A stretch of DNA of 64,000 bases from Mycobacterium sp. NBC_00419 (GCF_036023875.1 NZ_CP107931.1:3782001-3846000), one strand, 5' to 3'; shown: positions 1-10,631, counted from the first letter of the stretch. Notes: generated by a model not told the origin, from the letters alone. Numbers and translations: made by a program.

Positions 1-2271
<2,271 letters not shown>

Positions 2272-2284
2272 TCAGTCACTACGA

Positions 2285-2316
2285 AAAAGCCCCCGGGATT
2301 CGTCCCGGGGGCTTTT
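2285..2316 (+). terminator. Intrinsic terminator after rpoC
   Basis: A perfect 14-bp inverted repeat (AAAAGCCCCCGGGA at 2285-2298, TCCCGGGGGCTTTT at 2303-2316) flanks a TTCG tetraloop. The 3' arm ends in four T residues. It starts 13 bases after the rpoC stop codon and is the classic end of the rpoBC transcript. Confidence 0.9.
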
Positions 2317-2397
2317 CCGTTGCCGGGGCTGCTCGCGATGAATCGAACGGGTATCCGGGGTCTGTCTAGGTGACAGTCGACGACACCGGAGGAACTC

Positions 2398-3045
2398 GTG
2401 ACCCAATTGCTCAGAGTGCAGAACTTCACCGTTTCGGGCGACGGCTTCGGGGCTGGACTCAACCAGAGCCTCGAGCGCCCGTTCGGTGATGCCGACCCCG
2501 GCATGATGATGGCCTGGGCCGGCGCGACGGCAAGCTGGCCCAATCGCACCAAGCCCGGCGGGAGCCGAGGTCTCGACGACTACTTCACCCGCGACTTCAC
2601 TCACAACATCGGCGCCGAAATCATGGGCCGCAACAAGTTCGGGCCTCAGCGCGGCCAGTGGCGCGATCACGAGTGGCAGGGCTGGTGGGGTGAGCAGCCG
2701 CCGTTTCATACACCGGTGTTTGTTCTGACCCATTACGAGCGTCCGTCCTTCACGCTGTCGGACACGACGTTCCACTTCGTCTCGGGTGCTCCTGCGACGG
2801 TTCTCGAGCAGGCCAAGCGGTCAGCTGGCGGCAAGGACGTCCGCCTCGGTGGCGGGGTGTCGACCGTCAAAGAGTTCCTCGACGCAGATCTGGTCGACAC
2901 CCTGCACGTCGCGGTCACCCCGGCCGTGCACATCGGCGCCGGAGAGCGATTGTGGGAGTCCCCGGACGAGCTCGATGACCGCTACTGTCACGAGGTTGTG
3001 CCCAGCGCCAGTGGGGTGACTCATCACCTCTTCTGGCGACACTGA
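2398..3045 (+). CDS. Dihydrofolate reductase / RibD C-terminal family protein
   Basis: This 215-residue protein looks like the RibD C-terminal/DHFR-like fold family, probably an NADPH-dependent reductase of unknown substrate. The N-terminus (LLRVQNFTVSGDGFGAG) matches the usual first strand. MGRNKFGPQRG fits the family's nucleotide-site region, RLGGGVSTVKEFLDADLVD is the typical glycine-rich turn before the last helix, and TLHVAVTPAVHIGAGERLW is the C-terminal core. The GTG start is chosen because GGAGGA sits 5 bases upstream (2389-2394). It lies alone between the rpoC terminator and a palindromic repeat. The family is well supported, the substrate is not. Confidence 0.85.
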   Translation: MTQLLRVQNFTVSGDGFGAGLNQSLERPFGDADPGMMMAWAGATASWPNRTKPGGSRGLDDYFTRDFTHNIGAEIMGRNKFGPQRGQWRDHEWQGWWGEQPPFHTPVFVLTHYERPSFTLSDTTFHFVSGAPATVLEQAKRSAGGKDVRLGGGVSTVKEFLDADLVDTLHVAVTPAVHIGAGERLWESPDELDDRYCHEVVPSASGVTHHLFWRH

Positions 3046-3062
3046 GTCAGCGGGTGAGAAAT

Positions 3063-3128
3063 GCCACGAGCAGGCGCAAAATCGCACTGACTGAGCCAAT
3101 TTCGTGCGAGTTTGCGTCTGCTCGCGGC
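3063..3128. repeat. Palindromic intergenic repeat, 25-bp arms
   Basis: Two 25-base arms (3063-3087 and 3104-3128) are inverted copies of each other with three mismatches, separated by 16 bases. The core reads CGAGCAGGCGCAAAATCGCA on the left and its near complement on the right. It would form a long hairpin in the gap between the DHFR-like gene and endonuclease IV. It has no T-run, so it looks more like a dispersed mycobacterial palindrome than a terminator. Confidence 0.6.
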
Positions 3129-3184
3129 ACGGGGCCCGTTCTGCGGGGAGGCGGCCGTGTCCGTACCCGCCTAGACTGGCCGAC

Positions 3185-3940
3185 GTGCTCATCGGTTCCC
3201 ACGTCCGCTCCGACAACCCGTTGGTGGGTGCGCTGCATGACGATGCCGACGCGGTGCAGTTCTTCCTGGGCGACCCGCAGAGCTGGAAGAAGCCCAAGCC
3301 GCGCGAGGACGCCGACGTGCTGCGGCGCTCGCCGATCCCGCTCTACGTGCATGCGCCCTATCTGATCAACGTCGCCTCGGCCAACAACCGGGTACGTATC
3401 CCGTCGCGCAAGATCCTGCAGGACACCTGCGACGCCGCCGCCGAGGTCGGTGCGACGGCGGTGATCGTGCACGGCGGTCACGCCGACGACAACGACATGG
3501 AGGCCGGTTTCGAGCGCTGGGTCAAAGCCTTGGCGCAGCTCGAGACCGAGGTGCCGGTGTATCTGGAGAACACCGCCGGCGGCGACCACGCGATGGCCCG
3601 CCATTTCGACACCATCGGCCGGCTGTGGGACCACATCGGTGACACCGGAATCGGGTTCTGCCTGGACACTTGCCACGCCTGGGCTGCCGGCGAGGAGCTG
3701 ATCGACGCCGTCGAGCGAATCAAGGCGATCACCGGGCGCATCGACCTGGTGCACTGCAACGACTCCCGCGACGCCAAGGGCTCCGGCGCCGACCGGCACG
3801 CGAATTTCGGTACCGGACAGATCGATCCGCAGCTGTTGGTCGCGGTGGTCACCACCGCCGGCGCACCGGTTATCTGTGAGACGGCCGACGAGGGCCGCAA
3901 GAACGACATCGCCTTCCTCCGCGACAACGTCTCGGGCTGA
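3185..3940 (+). CDS. end: Endonuclease IV (AP endonuclease)
   Basis: This is a 251-residue endonuclease IV (Nfo/End family) that cleaves DNA 5' to abasic sites in base excision repair. Family features are visible in order: the start LIGSHVRSD, the metal-ligand segment [18 protein letters not shown], the metal-ligand glutamate in [21 protein letters not shown], and [18 protein letters not shown]. These carry the three-zinc site ligands. The GTG at 3185 is chosen because the protein then begins like M. tuberculosis End (Rv0670). The frame is open further upstream to 3104, but that extension would run into the palindromic repeat. lpqP follows 2 bases after the stop. Confidence 0.95.
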   Translation: MLIGSHVRSDNPLVGALHDDADAVQFFLGDPQSWKKPKPREDADVLRRSPIPLYVHAPYLINVASANNRVRIPSRKILQDTCDAAAEVGATAVIVHGGHADDNDMEAGFERWVKALAQLETEVPVYLENTAGGDHAMARHFDTIGRLWDHIGDTGIGFCLDTCHAWAAGEELIDAVERIKAITGRIDLVHCNDSRDAKGSGADRHANFGTGQIDPQLLVAVVTTAGAPVICETADEGRKNDIAFLRDNVSG

Positions 3941-3942
3941 GC

Positions 3943-4815
3943 GTGCGGACCCGAGTCACCGCGCTACTAGGGGTCCTACTACTCGTCGCAGCCTGCGCGC
4001 CGTCCGGATTCGCCGCACCGGCCCCGTTCACCCCGGGAGCCACCGCGCACACGATCACCGTCGGCGGCGTCGACCGCAGCTACCGGCTGTATCTGCCCGC
4101 CGGGCTGCCACCGGCCGCGCCGCTGGTGGTCATGCTGCACGGTGGTTTCGGAAGCGCCGCGCAGGCCGAACGGACCTACGGCTGGAATGACCTGGCCGAC
4201 TCGGCGAAATTCGTGGTGGCTTATCCCGACGGGCTCGGCCGGGCCTGGAACGCCGGAACCGCCGGGCCGCCGACATCGGATAGCGCTGGCAACTGTTGCG
4301 GGCGCTCGAGCCGCGACGACGTCGACGACGTCGGCTTCATCACCGCCGCGGTACGCGACATCGCCGGCAACATCGCCATCGACCCCAGCCGGATCTACGC
4401 CACTGGCATCAGCAACGGCGGCATGATGGCCTACAAACTCGCCTGCAACACAGCGGTTTTCGCCGCCATCGGCCCGGACTCGGCGACCCAGCTCGACAGC
4501 TGCCCGGCGCCGTCTCCGACGTCGGTCGTGCACATCCATGGCACCGCCGATCCGGTGGTCCGCTACGGCGGCCAGCCCGGTCAGGGCTTCGCCCGCATCG
4601 ACGGTCCGGCCGTACCGGAGGTCAACGCCTTCTGGCGTGGCATCGATCGGTGTGCGCCACCGGTGATGACGGTCGACGGGGCGCTGACGACCTCGGCCGC
4701 CGACTGCCCGGACAGGCGAAGCGTCGAGCTGATCACGGTGGCCGGCGGCGGGCACGAATGGCCGGCCTTCGCGACGCAGATGATCTGGGATTTCTTCGCC
4801 GCGCACCCGCGCTAG
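3943..4815 (+). CDS. lpqP: LpqP-like lipoprotein, PHB depolymerase-type esterase
   Basis: This 290-residue protein is an exported alpha/beta hydrolase. A lipoprotein signal peptide ends at the lipobox LVAAC with Cys18. The fold is of the poly(3-hydroxybutyrate) depolymerase/feruloyl esterase type: an oxyanion region VMLHGGFG, nucleophile Ser157 in GISNGG, Asp203 in HGTADPVVRY and a His in GGGHEWP near residue 271. It follows endonuclease IV with a 2-base gap, as in M. tuberculosis (Rv0670-Rv0671), so the two are probably co-transcribed. The natural substrate is unknown. Its last 4 bases overlap the convergent cupin gene. Confidence 0.88.
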   Translation: MRTRVTALLGVLLLVAACAPSGFAAPAPFTPGATAHTITVGGVDRSYRLYLPAGLPPAAPLVVMLHGGFGSAAQAERTYGWNDLADSAKFVVAYPDGLGRAWNAGTAGPPTSDSAGNCCGRSSRDDVDDVGFITAAVRDIAGNIAIDPSRIYATGISNGGMMAYKLACNTAVFAAIGPDSATQLDSCPAPSPTSVVHIHGTADPVVRYGGQPGQGFARIDGPAVPEVNAFWRGIDRCAPPVMTVDGALTTSAADCPDRRSVELITVAGGGHEWPAFATQMIWDFFAAHPR

Positions 4816-5162
4816 CCGGTCAGATACACCTTGCGCAGCGTCTCGGTGACCGTCCACACGGTGCGAGCGCCTTCGGCCAGCCGAACCACGTCACCGGGGC
4901 CCAGCGTCAACGGGGGAGTGCCGTCGTCGAACTCGACGCTCGCCGCTCCGGACAACACGACGAACACCTCGTCGGCCTCGACGTCGCTCATGACTCCCGG
5001 CGTCATCTCCCACACGCCGACTTCGAGTCCGCCGAAGCTCCCGAGTTCTGCGACACCGGTGTGCGGCGCACCACCCAGCGACTGCTCGGCCGGCACCGGC
5101 TCGTGCTCGAGCCACTGGGTGGACGCATGGACGGCGGCATTCGGCTTCACGGCAAGCAGCAT
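4812..5162 (-). CDS. Cupin-domain protein
   Basis: This 116-residue protein is a single cupin domain of the small EutQ/DUF861-like type. The conserved barrel motifs are VWEMTPGVMSDVEADEVFVVLSG (first motif, centred on residues 50-70) and LGPGDVVRLAEGARTVWTV (second motif). Such cupins bind a metal or small ligand, and no function can be assigned. It is convergent with lpqP (4-base overlap) and divergent from the fadE8-like gene, 50 bases away. The start has no strong ribosome binding site, so transcription may be near-leaderless. Confidence 0.75.
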   Translation of the reverse strand: MLLAVKPNAAVHASTQWLEHEPVPAEQSLGGAPHTGVAELGSFGGLEVGVWEMTPGVMSDVEADEVFVVLSGAASVEFDDGTPPLTLGPGDVVRLAEGARTVWTVTETLRKVYLTG

Positions 5163-5212
5163 GCCATATTACGTATCTTGTGCGACTGTCCAGAAGATGT
5201 AACAGTGGGGAT

Positions 5213-6841
5213 ATGTCGGACACCCATGTCGTCACCAATCAAGTCCCGCCGCTGGTCGATCACAATCCGGCTGATTCGCCGGTGCTGGTCGAGGCTCTGA
5301 TCCGCGAAGGCGGCCAATGGGGTCTGGACGAGGTCACCGAACTCGGGGCGCTCTCGGGGAGCGCCCAGGCCCAGCGCTGGGGTGACCTGGCCGACCGCAA
5401 CCGGCCCGTCCTGCACACCCATGACCGTTACGGCCATCGGGTCGACGAGATCGAATACGACCCCGCCTACCACGAATTGATGCGCACGGCGATCGGGCAC
5501 GGACTGCACGGCGCCCCGTGGGCCGACCCACGTCCCGGCGCTCACGTGGTCCGCGCCGCGAAGATGTCGGTGTGGACGCCCGAACCCGGCCACGTGTGTC
5601 CGATCTCGATGACCTATGCCGTCGTGCCCGCACTGCGTCACAACCCGGATCTGGCCGCCGTCTACGAGCCGCTGCTCACCAGCCGCGAATACGACCCGGA
5701 GCTCACGGTGCCCGCGTCCAAGGCCGGGATCATCGCCGGGATGTCCATGACCGAAAAGCAGGGCGGGTCCGACGTTCGGGCCGGCACCACTCAGGCGGTG
5801 CCCAACGGTGACGGCAGCCACCGGGTCACCGGCCACAAGTGGTTCACGTCGGCGGCGATGAGCGACATCTTCCTGGTGCTCGCCCAGGCGCCGGGCGGGC
5901 TGAGCTGTTTCATGCTGCCCCGCGTCCTGCCGGACGGCACCCGCAACCGGATGTTCATCCAGCGGCTCAAGAACAAGCTGGGTAATCACGCCAACGCCTC
6001 CAGCGAGGTGGAGTACGACGGCGCCCACGCCTGGCTGGTCGGCGAGGAGGGCCGTGGCGTGCCGACCATCATCGAGATGGTCAACCTCACCCGGCTGGAC
6101 TGCACACTGGGCAGCGCCACCTCTATGCGCAGCGGCCTGACCCGGGCCGTTCACCACGCTGCGCATCGAAAGGCGTTCGGCGCCTACCTGATCGATCAAC
6201 CCTTGATGCGAAATGTGCTGGCCGATCTCGCGGTCGAGGCGGAGGCGGCCACCATCGTGGCGATGCGGATGGCCGGTGCCACCGACGGTGCGGTTCGCGG
6301 TGACGAACGCGAGACGCTGCTGCGCCGCATCGGCCTGGCGGCTGCCAAGTACTGGGTGTGTAAGCGGGCCACCCCGCACGCCGGTGAGGCCATGGAATGC
6401 CTGGGCGGCAACGGGTACGCCGAGGACTCCGGCATGCCGCGGCTCTACCGTGAGGCGCCGCTGATGGGCATCTGGGAGGGTTCGGGCAACGTCAGCGCGC
6501 TGGATACCTTGCGCGCCATGGCAACCCGGCCGGAGTGCGTGGCGGTTCTGTTCGACGAACTCGGTACCACCGCAGGCCAGGATGCCCGCCTCGACGTCCA
6601 CGTCGCCACCCTGCGGGCCGAGCTGCACGACACCGACGCCGTGGAGTACCGGGCCCGCAAGGTCGCCGAGGACATCTGTCTGGCACTGCAGGGTTCGCTG
6701 CTGGTGCGCCATGGCCATCCCGCAGTCGCCGAGGCGTTCCTGGCCACCCGGATGGGCGGCAACTGGGGCGGCGCATTCGGCACCCTGCCCACCGGGCTGG
6801 ACCTCGCGCCTATCCTCGAGCGCTGCTTGGTGAAGGGATGA
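5213..6841 (+). CDS. fadE8: Acyl-CoA dehydrogenase, AidB/FadE8 type
   Basis: This 542-residue flavoprotein belongs to the AidB branch of acyl-CoA dehydrogenases, which are longer (about 540 residues) than ordinary FadE enzymes. The flavin-binding segment GMSMTEKQGGSDVRAGTTQ and the C-terminal ECLGGNGYAEDSGMPRLYRE and WEGSGNVSALDTLRA motifs are all typical. In M. tuberculosis the same position holds fadE8 (Rv0672), followed as here by echA4. It may act in fatty acid breakdown, but AidB members can instead be linked to alkylation protection. The ATG at 5213 follows a weak GGGG-containing site, and the frame also extends upstream to 5180. Confidence 0.92.
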   Translation: MSDTHVVTNQVPPLVDHNPADSPVLVEALIREGGQWGLDEVTELGALSGSAQAQRWGDLADRNRPVLHTHDRYGHRVDEIEYDPAYHELMRTAIGHGLHGAPWADPRPGAHVVRAAKMSVWTPEPGHVCPISMTYAVVPALRHNPDLAAVYEPLLTSREYDPELTVPASKAGIIAGMSMTEKQGGSDVRAGTTQAVPNGDGSHRVTGHKWFTSAAMSDIFLVLAQAPGGLSCFMLPRVLPDGTRNRMFIQRLKNKLGNHANASSEVEYDGAHAWLVGEEGRGVPTIIEMVNLTRLDCTLGSATSMRSGLTRAVHHAAHRKAFGAYLIDQPLMRNVLADLAVEAEAATIVAMRMAGATDGAVRGDERETLLRRIGLAAAKYWVCKRATPHAGEAMECLGGNGYAEDSGMPRLYREAPLMGIWEGSGNVSALDTLRAMATRPECVAVLFDELGTTAGQDARLDVHVATLRAELHDTDAVEYRARKVAEDICLALQGSLLVRHGHPAVAEAFLATRMGGNWGGAFGTLPTGLDLAPILERCLVKG

Positions 6842-6852
6842 CGTCGGGTCCT

Positions 6853-6909
6853 CGAGTGTGCGGTGTGATACGCCCTCCAAGGCGTGTTGCGTACGAAATC
6901 GCACACTCG
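6853..6909. repeat. Palindromic intergenic repeat (CGAGTGTGCG arms)
   Basis: The 10-base sequence CGAGTGTGCG (6853-6862) is perfectly inverted at 6900-6909, and the 37 bases between contain further partly paired GC-rich segments. It occupies the 88-base gap between fadE8 and echA4. A related half-copy begins at 17801. This looks like a dispersed mycobacterial repeat. Confidence 0.5.
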
Positions 6910-6929
6910 GCCGGGTGTCGGAGGGCGTC

Positions 6930-7841
6930 ATGAGCGAAACCCTCAAGACGATGACCTACGAGGTCACCGACCGGGTCGCCCGAATCACCTTCAACCGCCC
7001 CGAAAAAGGCAATGCGATCATCGCAGAGACCCCGCTGGAGCTGGCTGCGCTGGTCGAGCGGGCCGACCTCGATCCGAATGTGCACGTGATTCTGGTGTCC
7101 GGCCGTGGCGACGGCTTCTGTGCGGGTTTCGACCTGAGCGCCTACGCCGACGGCACCGGATCGGCAGGCGGCTCCGACCGCGCGGGCACCGTGCTCGACG
7201 GTAGGACACAGGCCGTCAACCACCTGCCGAACCAGCCCTGGGACCCGATGGTCGACTACCAGATGATGAGCCGGTTCGTGCGCGGCTTCGCCAGCCTGAT
7301 GCATGCCGACAAGCCCACGGTGGTCAAGATTCACGGTTACTGCGTCGCCGGCGGCACCGACATCGCATTGCACGCCGACCAGGTGATCGCCGCCGCCGAC
7401 GCCAAGATCGGCTACCCCCCGACCCGGGTGTGGGGCGTACCCGCGGCCGGCCTGTGGGCACACCGGCTGGGCGACCAGCGCGCCAAACGCCTTCTGCTGA
7501 CCGGTGATTGCATCACCGGCGCGCAAGCTGCCGAATGGGGGCTCGCCGTCGAGGCACCGGATCCAGCCGATCTCGACGAGCGCACCGAACGCCTCGTCGC
7601 GCGCATCGCGGCGGTCCCGGTCAACCAGTTGATCATGGTCAAGCTCGCCATGAACGCCGCGCTCTACCAGCAGGGCGTGGCGACCAGCCGGATGGTCAGC
7701 ACCGTCTTCGACGGCATCGCCCGGCACACCCCGGAGGGTCACGCATTCGTCGCCGACGCCCGCGAACACGGCTTCCGGGAGGCGGTGCGCCACCGCGACG
7801 AGCCGCTCGGCGACCACGGCCGCCGCACATCCGGGGTGTGA
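6930..7841 (+). CDS. echA4: Enoyl-CoA hydratase/isomerase family protein (EchA4-like)
   Basis: This 303-residue crotonase-fold protein probably hydrates enoyl-CoA in beta-oxidation or acts on a related acyl-CoA. The oxyanion-hole motifs FCAGFDLSAY (around residues 65-75) and HGYCVAGGTDIALHADQ are present, followed by GWCVPAAGL-like VWGVPAAGLWAHRLG. A longer than usual loop of about 40 residues separates the two motifs. The ATG at 6930 is preceded by GGAGGG. It sits between fadE8 and a PaaX-type regulator that overlaps its 3' end, as in Rv0672-Rv0675. It is likely part of a fatty-acid or aromatic acyl-CoA catabolic unit. Confidence 0.88.
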   Translation: MSETLKTMTYEVTDRVARITFNRPEKGNAIIAETPLELAALVERADLDPNVHVILVSGRGDGFCAGFDLSAYADGTGSAGGSDRAGTVLDGRTQAVNHLPNQPWDPMVDYQMMSRFVRGFASLMHADKPTVVKIHGYCVAGGTDIALHADQVIAAADAKIGYPPTRVWGVPAAGLWAHRLGDQRAKRLLLTGDCITGAQAAEWGLAVEAPDPADLDERTERLVARIAAVPVNQLIMVKLAMNAALYQQGVATSRMVSTVFDGIARHTPEGHAFVADAREHGFREAVRHRDEPLGDHGRRTSGV

Positions 7842-8578
7842 GCGTGACGCAGTCGCTATCCCGGATGACCGCGCGCTCAGTGGTGCTCTCGGTCATGCTC
7901 GGCGCCCACCCGGCGTGGGCAACCTCAGCCGAATTACTCCGTCTGACATCAGATTTCGGGATTCGTGAGCAGACGCTACGGGTGGCCCTGACGCGGATGG
8001 TCGGTGCCGGTGACCTGGTGCGTTCCGAAGACGGATATCGGCTCTCCGACCGGCTGCTGGCCCGGCAGCGCAGGCAGGACGACGCGCTCGACCCTCGCAC
8101 CCGGGAGTGGGACGGAACCTGGACCACTCTGGTGATCACCGCCGTCGGCATGGACGCCCGCGCCCGCGCGTCGCTGCGAAATGCTCTGCAGAGCAACCGG
8201 TTTGGGGAACTCAGGGAAGGGGTGTGGCTGCGGCCGGACAATCTCGACCATCATCTGCCCGCCGAGATCGTCGACAGGACGCGGATTCTTCGTGCCCACG
8301 ATGGCGACCCGGGGCAGCTTGCCGTGCGACTGTGGGATCTCGATGTCTGGTCGGCCACCGGCCGTCAGTTGCTCGGCGACATGGCGGCCGCCGATGACAT
8401 TCCGGCACGCTTCGTCGCGGCCGCGGCCATGGTGCGCCACCTGCTCACCGATCCGGTGCTTCCCGAGGAACTGCTACCGCCGGACTGGCCCGGCGCTGCA
8501 CTTCGCAAGAGCTATGCGGATTTCGCCGCCGAACTGGTGGCGCGGCGCGACGAGGGACGATTGGTGGAGGCGAAATGA
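7838..8578 (+). CDS. PaaX-like transcriptional regulator
   Basis: This 246-residue protein matches the PaaX family of GntR-related repressors of phenylacetyl-CoA and acyl-CoA catabolism. The N-terminal winged helix runs through SVVLSVMLGAHPAWATSAELLRL and FGIREQTLRVALTRMVGAGD, then LVRSEDGYRLSDRLL. The middle domain includes WDGTWTTLVITAVGMDARAR. The GTG at 7838 overlaps the echA4 stop by four bases (GTGTGA), and a second GTG lies 6 bases later. It is flanked by echA4 and echA5 on the same strand, so it probably senses a CoA thioester made or used by those enzymes. It corresponds to Rv0674. Confidence 0.82.
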   Translation: MSVTQSLSRMTARSVVLSVMLGAHPAWATSAELLRLTSDFGIREQTLRVALTRMVGAGDLVRSEDGYRLSDRLLARQRRQDDALDPRTREWDGTWTTLVITAVGMDARARASLRNALQSNRFGELREGVWLRPDNLDHHLPAEIVDRTRILRAHDGDPGQLAVRLWDLDVWSATGRQLLGDMAAADDIPARFVAAAAMVRHLLTDPVLPEELLPPDWPGAALRKSYADFAAELVARRDEGRLVEAK

Positions 8579-9348
8579 CAGGCGCGGCATCTGGTGTGCG
8601 AGTAGAGCGCAATGGCGCGGTGACGACGGTGGTCCTGGACCGCCCGCACGCCCGCAACGCCGTCGACGGACCCACGGCCATGGCGCTGCACGACGCCTTC
8701 GAGCAGTTCGACAACGACGACACCGCATCAGTGGCGGTGCTCTGGGGTGATAACGGAACATTTTGTGCCGGAGCCGATCTCAAGGCCATCGGCACCGCCG
8801 ATTCCAACCCTACCCACCGCGACGGACCCGGTCCGATGGGGCCCAGCCGGATGGCGCTGTCCAAACCTGTGATCGCCGCGGTGAGCGGCTACGCGGTGGC
8901 CGGTGGCCTGGAGCTGGCGTTGTGGTGCGACATGCGGGTCGCCGAGGAGGACGCCGTGTTCGGGGTGTTCTGCCGACGCTGGGGGGTGCCGCTCATCGAC
9001 GGCGGCACAGTCCGGCTGCCGCGGCTCATCGGACACAGCCGGGCCATGGACCTGATCCTGACCGGCCGGGCGGTCCACGCCGACGAGGCGCTGGCGATCG
9101 GCCTGGCCAACCGGGTGGTCCCCAAGGGTCAGGCCCGGCAGGCCGCCGAGGAGCTGGCGGCCGAACTGGCGGCCCTACCGCAGGGATGTCTGCGGGCTGA
9201 CCGGCTCTCGGCCATTCACCAGTGGGGTCAATCCGAAGCCGAGGCCATGGACGTCGAGTTCGGCAGCCTGTCCCGGGTGGCCGCAGAATCCCTCGCCGGC
9301 GCCGCTCGCTTCGCCAAGGGCGAAGGGCGACACGGCGCCAAAGCGTGA
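8575..9348 (+). CDS. echA5: Enoyl-CoA hydratase (EchA5-like)
   Basis: This 257-residue protein has the usual crotonase length. The N-terminal RNGAVTTVVLDRPHARNAVD, the oxyanion-hole segment GTFCAGADLKAI and the second motif GYAVAGGLELALWCDMRVA are present, with the position of the catalytic acid in FCRRWGVPLIDGGTVRLPRL. Its ATG overlaps the PaaX-like stop in an ATGA junction, so the two are translated together. It likely hydrates trans-2-enoyl-CoA in the pathway controlled by that regulator. It corresponds to Rv0675. Confidence 0.9.
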   Translation: MTGAASGVRVERNGAVTTVVLDRPHARNAVDGPTAMALHDAFEQFDNDDTASVAVLWGDNGTFCAGADLKAIGTADSNPTHRDGPGPMGPSRMALSKPVIAAVSGYAVAGGLELALWCDMRVAEEDAVFGVFCRRWGVPLIDGGTVRLPRLIGHSRAMDLILTGRAVHADEALAIGLANRVVPKGQARQAAEELAAELAALPQGCLRADRLSAIHQWGQSEAEAMDVEFGSLSRVAAESLAGAARFAKGEGRHGAKA

Positions 9349-9358
9349 GCGGCCCGGA

Positions 9359-9763
9359 TCAGCCCTTGTTGATGGTGTTCCCGGTGCCGAGGTTGTTGAC
9401 CTTCGGCTCGCCGCCCTTGTAGGTGACGGTGTTGTTGAGCCCGACGACCGACAGCTCGTTGCCGATCTTGTCGAACACGATCTTGTTGTCCGCACCGCCG
9501 ATGTTCACCGACGCGCAGGAGCCCTTGACCGTCAGCGTGTTGTTCGACCCGCCGACGTTGAGCGACTTGCCGTCAGCGCAGTCGAGTTCGGTCGTGGTGC
9601 CGAACGAGCCGTAATTGATGGTGTTGCCGACCTCGACCTGGGCACCCGATTTGCCCGCCGTCGCGGTGGGTGAGGTGCTGTCGGTGCTGTTGGATCCGCA
9701 GCCGGCCAGGACCATCGCCGCGGCGAGTGCTCCGATTCCGGCGACCAGGGTGGGGGTGTGCAT
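9359..9763 (-). CDS. DUF3060 lipoprotein
   Basis: This 134-residue putative lipoprotein has a signal sequence ending in lipobox LAGC with Cys22. After a Ser/Thr-rich linker the mature part contains short repeats rich in Gly/Asn such as NVGGSNNTLTVKG, NIGGADNKIVFD and VVGLNNTVTYKGG. This pattern suggests a small beta-solenoid and is the signature of mycobacterial DUF3060 proteins. Function is unknown. It is convergent with echA5 and divergent from a TetR gene. Confidence 0.8.
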   Translation of the reverse strand: MHTPTLVAGIGALAAAMVLAGCGSNSTDSTSPTATAGKSGAQVEVGNTINYGSFGTTTELDCADGKSLNVGGSNNTLTVKGSCASVNIGGADNKIVFDKIGNELSVVGLNNTVTYKGGEPKVNNLGTGNTINKG

Positions 9764-9884
9764 CCGGTGCTACTTCCTAACTGATGTCGTCGTCCACGAT
9801 CACTCCTCGACGGTTGGAGCCTACGTGGAGGTCTCCACGTCAACTACAGTTCTTTTGCTGATCAGACAACTGAAGGGCGAACGC
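9764..9884. promoter_or_regulatory. Divergent promoter region with palindromic operator candidate (9823-9840)
   Basis: ACGTGGAG (9823-9830) and CTCCACGT (9833-9840) form a perfect 8-bp inverted repeat with a 2-base centre in the gap between the DUF3060 lipoprotein and the TetR regulator. Its size and position fit an operator for the adjacent TetR protein, controlling itself and possibly the lipoprotein. No binding data can be inferred from the sequence. Confidence 0.45.
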
Positions 9885-10517
9885 ATGACTAGACCACCGG
9901 AATCGGCGGGCGGTCGGTCGCGCGCCGGAGTCCGGTCGTCGGCGCGTTCGGCCAAGCTCAGTCGCGAGGTCATCGTCAACTCCGCGCTGAACTTCTTGGA
10001 CCGTGAGGGGTGGGACGCGCTCACGATCAACGCGCTGGCCACCCAGCTCGGCACCAAGGGTCCGTCGCTCTACAACCACGTTCACAGCCTCGAGGACCTG
10101 CGCCGCACCGTGCGCATGCACGTCATCGACGACATCCTGCAGATGCTGAGCACGGTCGGGCAGGGCCGCACCCGCGACGACGCGGTGATGGCGATGGCCA
10201 GTGCCTACCGCAGCTACGCCCACCACCACCCCGGCCGCTATTCGGCCTTCACCCGGATGCCGCTGGAAGGCGACGATCCTGAGTTCACCGCCGCCTCGCA
10301 CGCCGCGGCCGCCCCGGTCATCGAGGTTTTGGCGTCTTACGGACTCGCAGGTGAGGACGCCTACTACGCATCACTGGAGTTCTGGGCCGCCCTGCACGGG
10401 TTCGTGCTCCTGGAGATGACCGGCGTCATGAACGAGGTCGACACCGACGCGGTGTTCTCCGATATGGTGCTCCGGCTGGCGGTCGGGATGGCGCACCGCA
10501 AGGGTGCCACCGGCTGA
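9885..10517 (+). CDS. TetR-family transcriptional regulator (Rv0681-like)
   Basis: This 210-residue protein has an N-terminal TetR helix-turn-helix (SREVIVNSALNFLDREGW followed by LATQLGTKGPSLYNHVHS, residues about 30-75) and an all-helical ligand domain. The C-terminal part resembles the TetR_C_33/WHG type. The first 25 residues are basic and Ser/Arg-rich. The ATG at 9885 is preceded by GAAGGGCGAACGC, a reasonable ribosome binding site. It lies just before the str operon, as Rv0681 does in M. tuberculosis. A palindrome 45 bases upstream may be its own operator. Confidence 0.85.
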   Translation: MTRPPESAGGRSRAGVRSSARSAKLSREVIVNSALNFLDREGWDALTINALATQLGTKGPSLYNHVHSLEDLRRTVRMHVIDDILQMLSTVGQGRTRDDAVMAMASAYRSYAHHHPGRYSAFTRMPLEGDDPEFTAASHAAAAPVIEVLASYGLAGEDAYYASLEFWAALHGFVLLEMTGVMNEVDTDAVFSDMVLRLAVGMAHRKGATG

Positions 10518-10601
10518 CGCAGTTCAGGGGAGTTCGGGAACCAGTGCCGACATTCCCGCGTTGACCTGCGGTAAGGCCCTCGAAAAGCCCCGTACACCGA
10601 G

Positions 10602-10631
10602 TTTGGAGGGCTGTGCCGAGCCTGGTATTGT
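10602..10631 (+). promoter_or_regulatory. Candidate promoter of the rpsL (str) operon
   Basis: A TTTGGA hexamer (10602-10607) and a TATTGT hexamer (10626-10631) are separated by 18 bases, matching a SigA-type promoter. This would give a leader of about 195 bases before rpsL. The 316-base gap from 10518 to 10833 shows no coding sequence. Apart from this promoter I see nothing distinctive in it. Confidence 0.5.

Noticed and set aside
3104..3184. Upstream extension of endonuclease IV
   Set aside because: It would translate part of the palindromic repeat, and family members start at LIGSHV.
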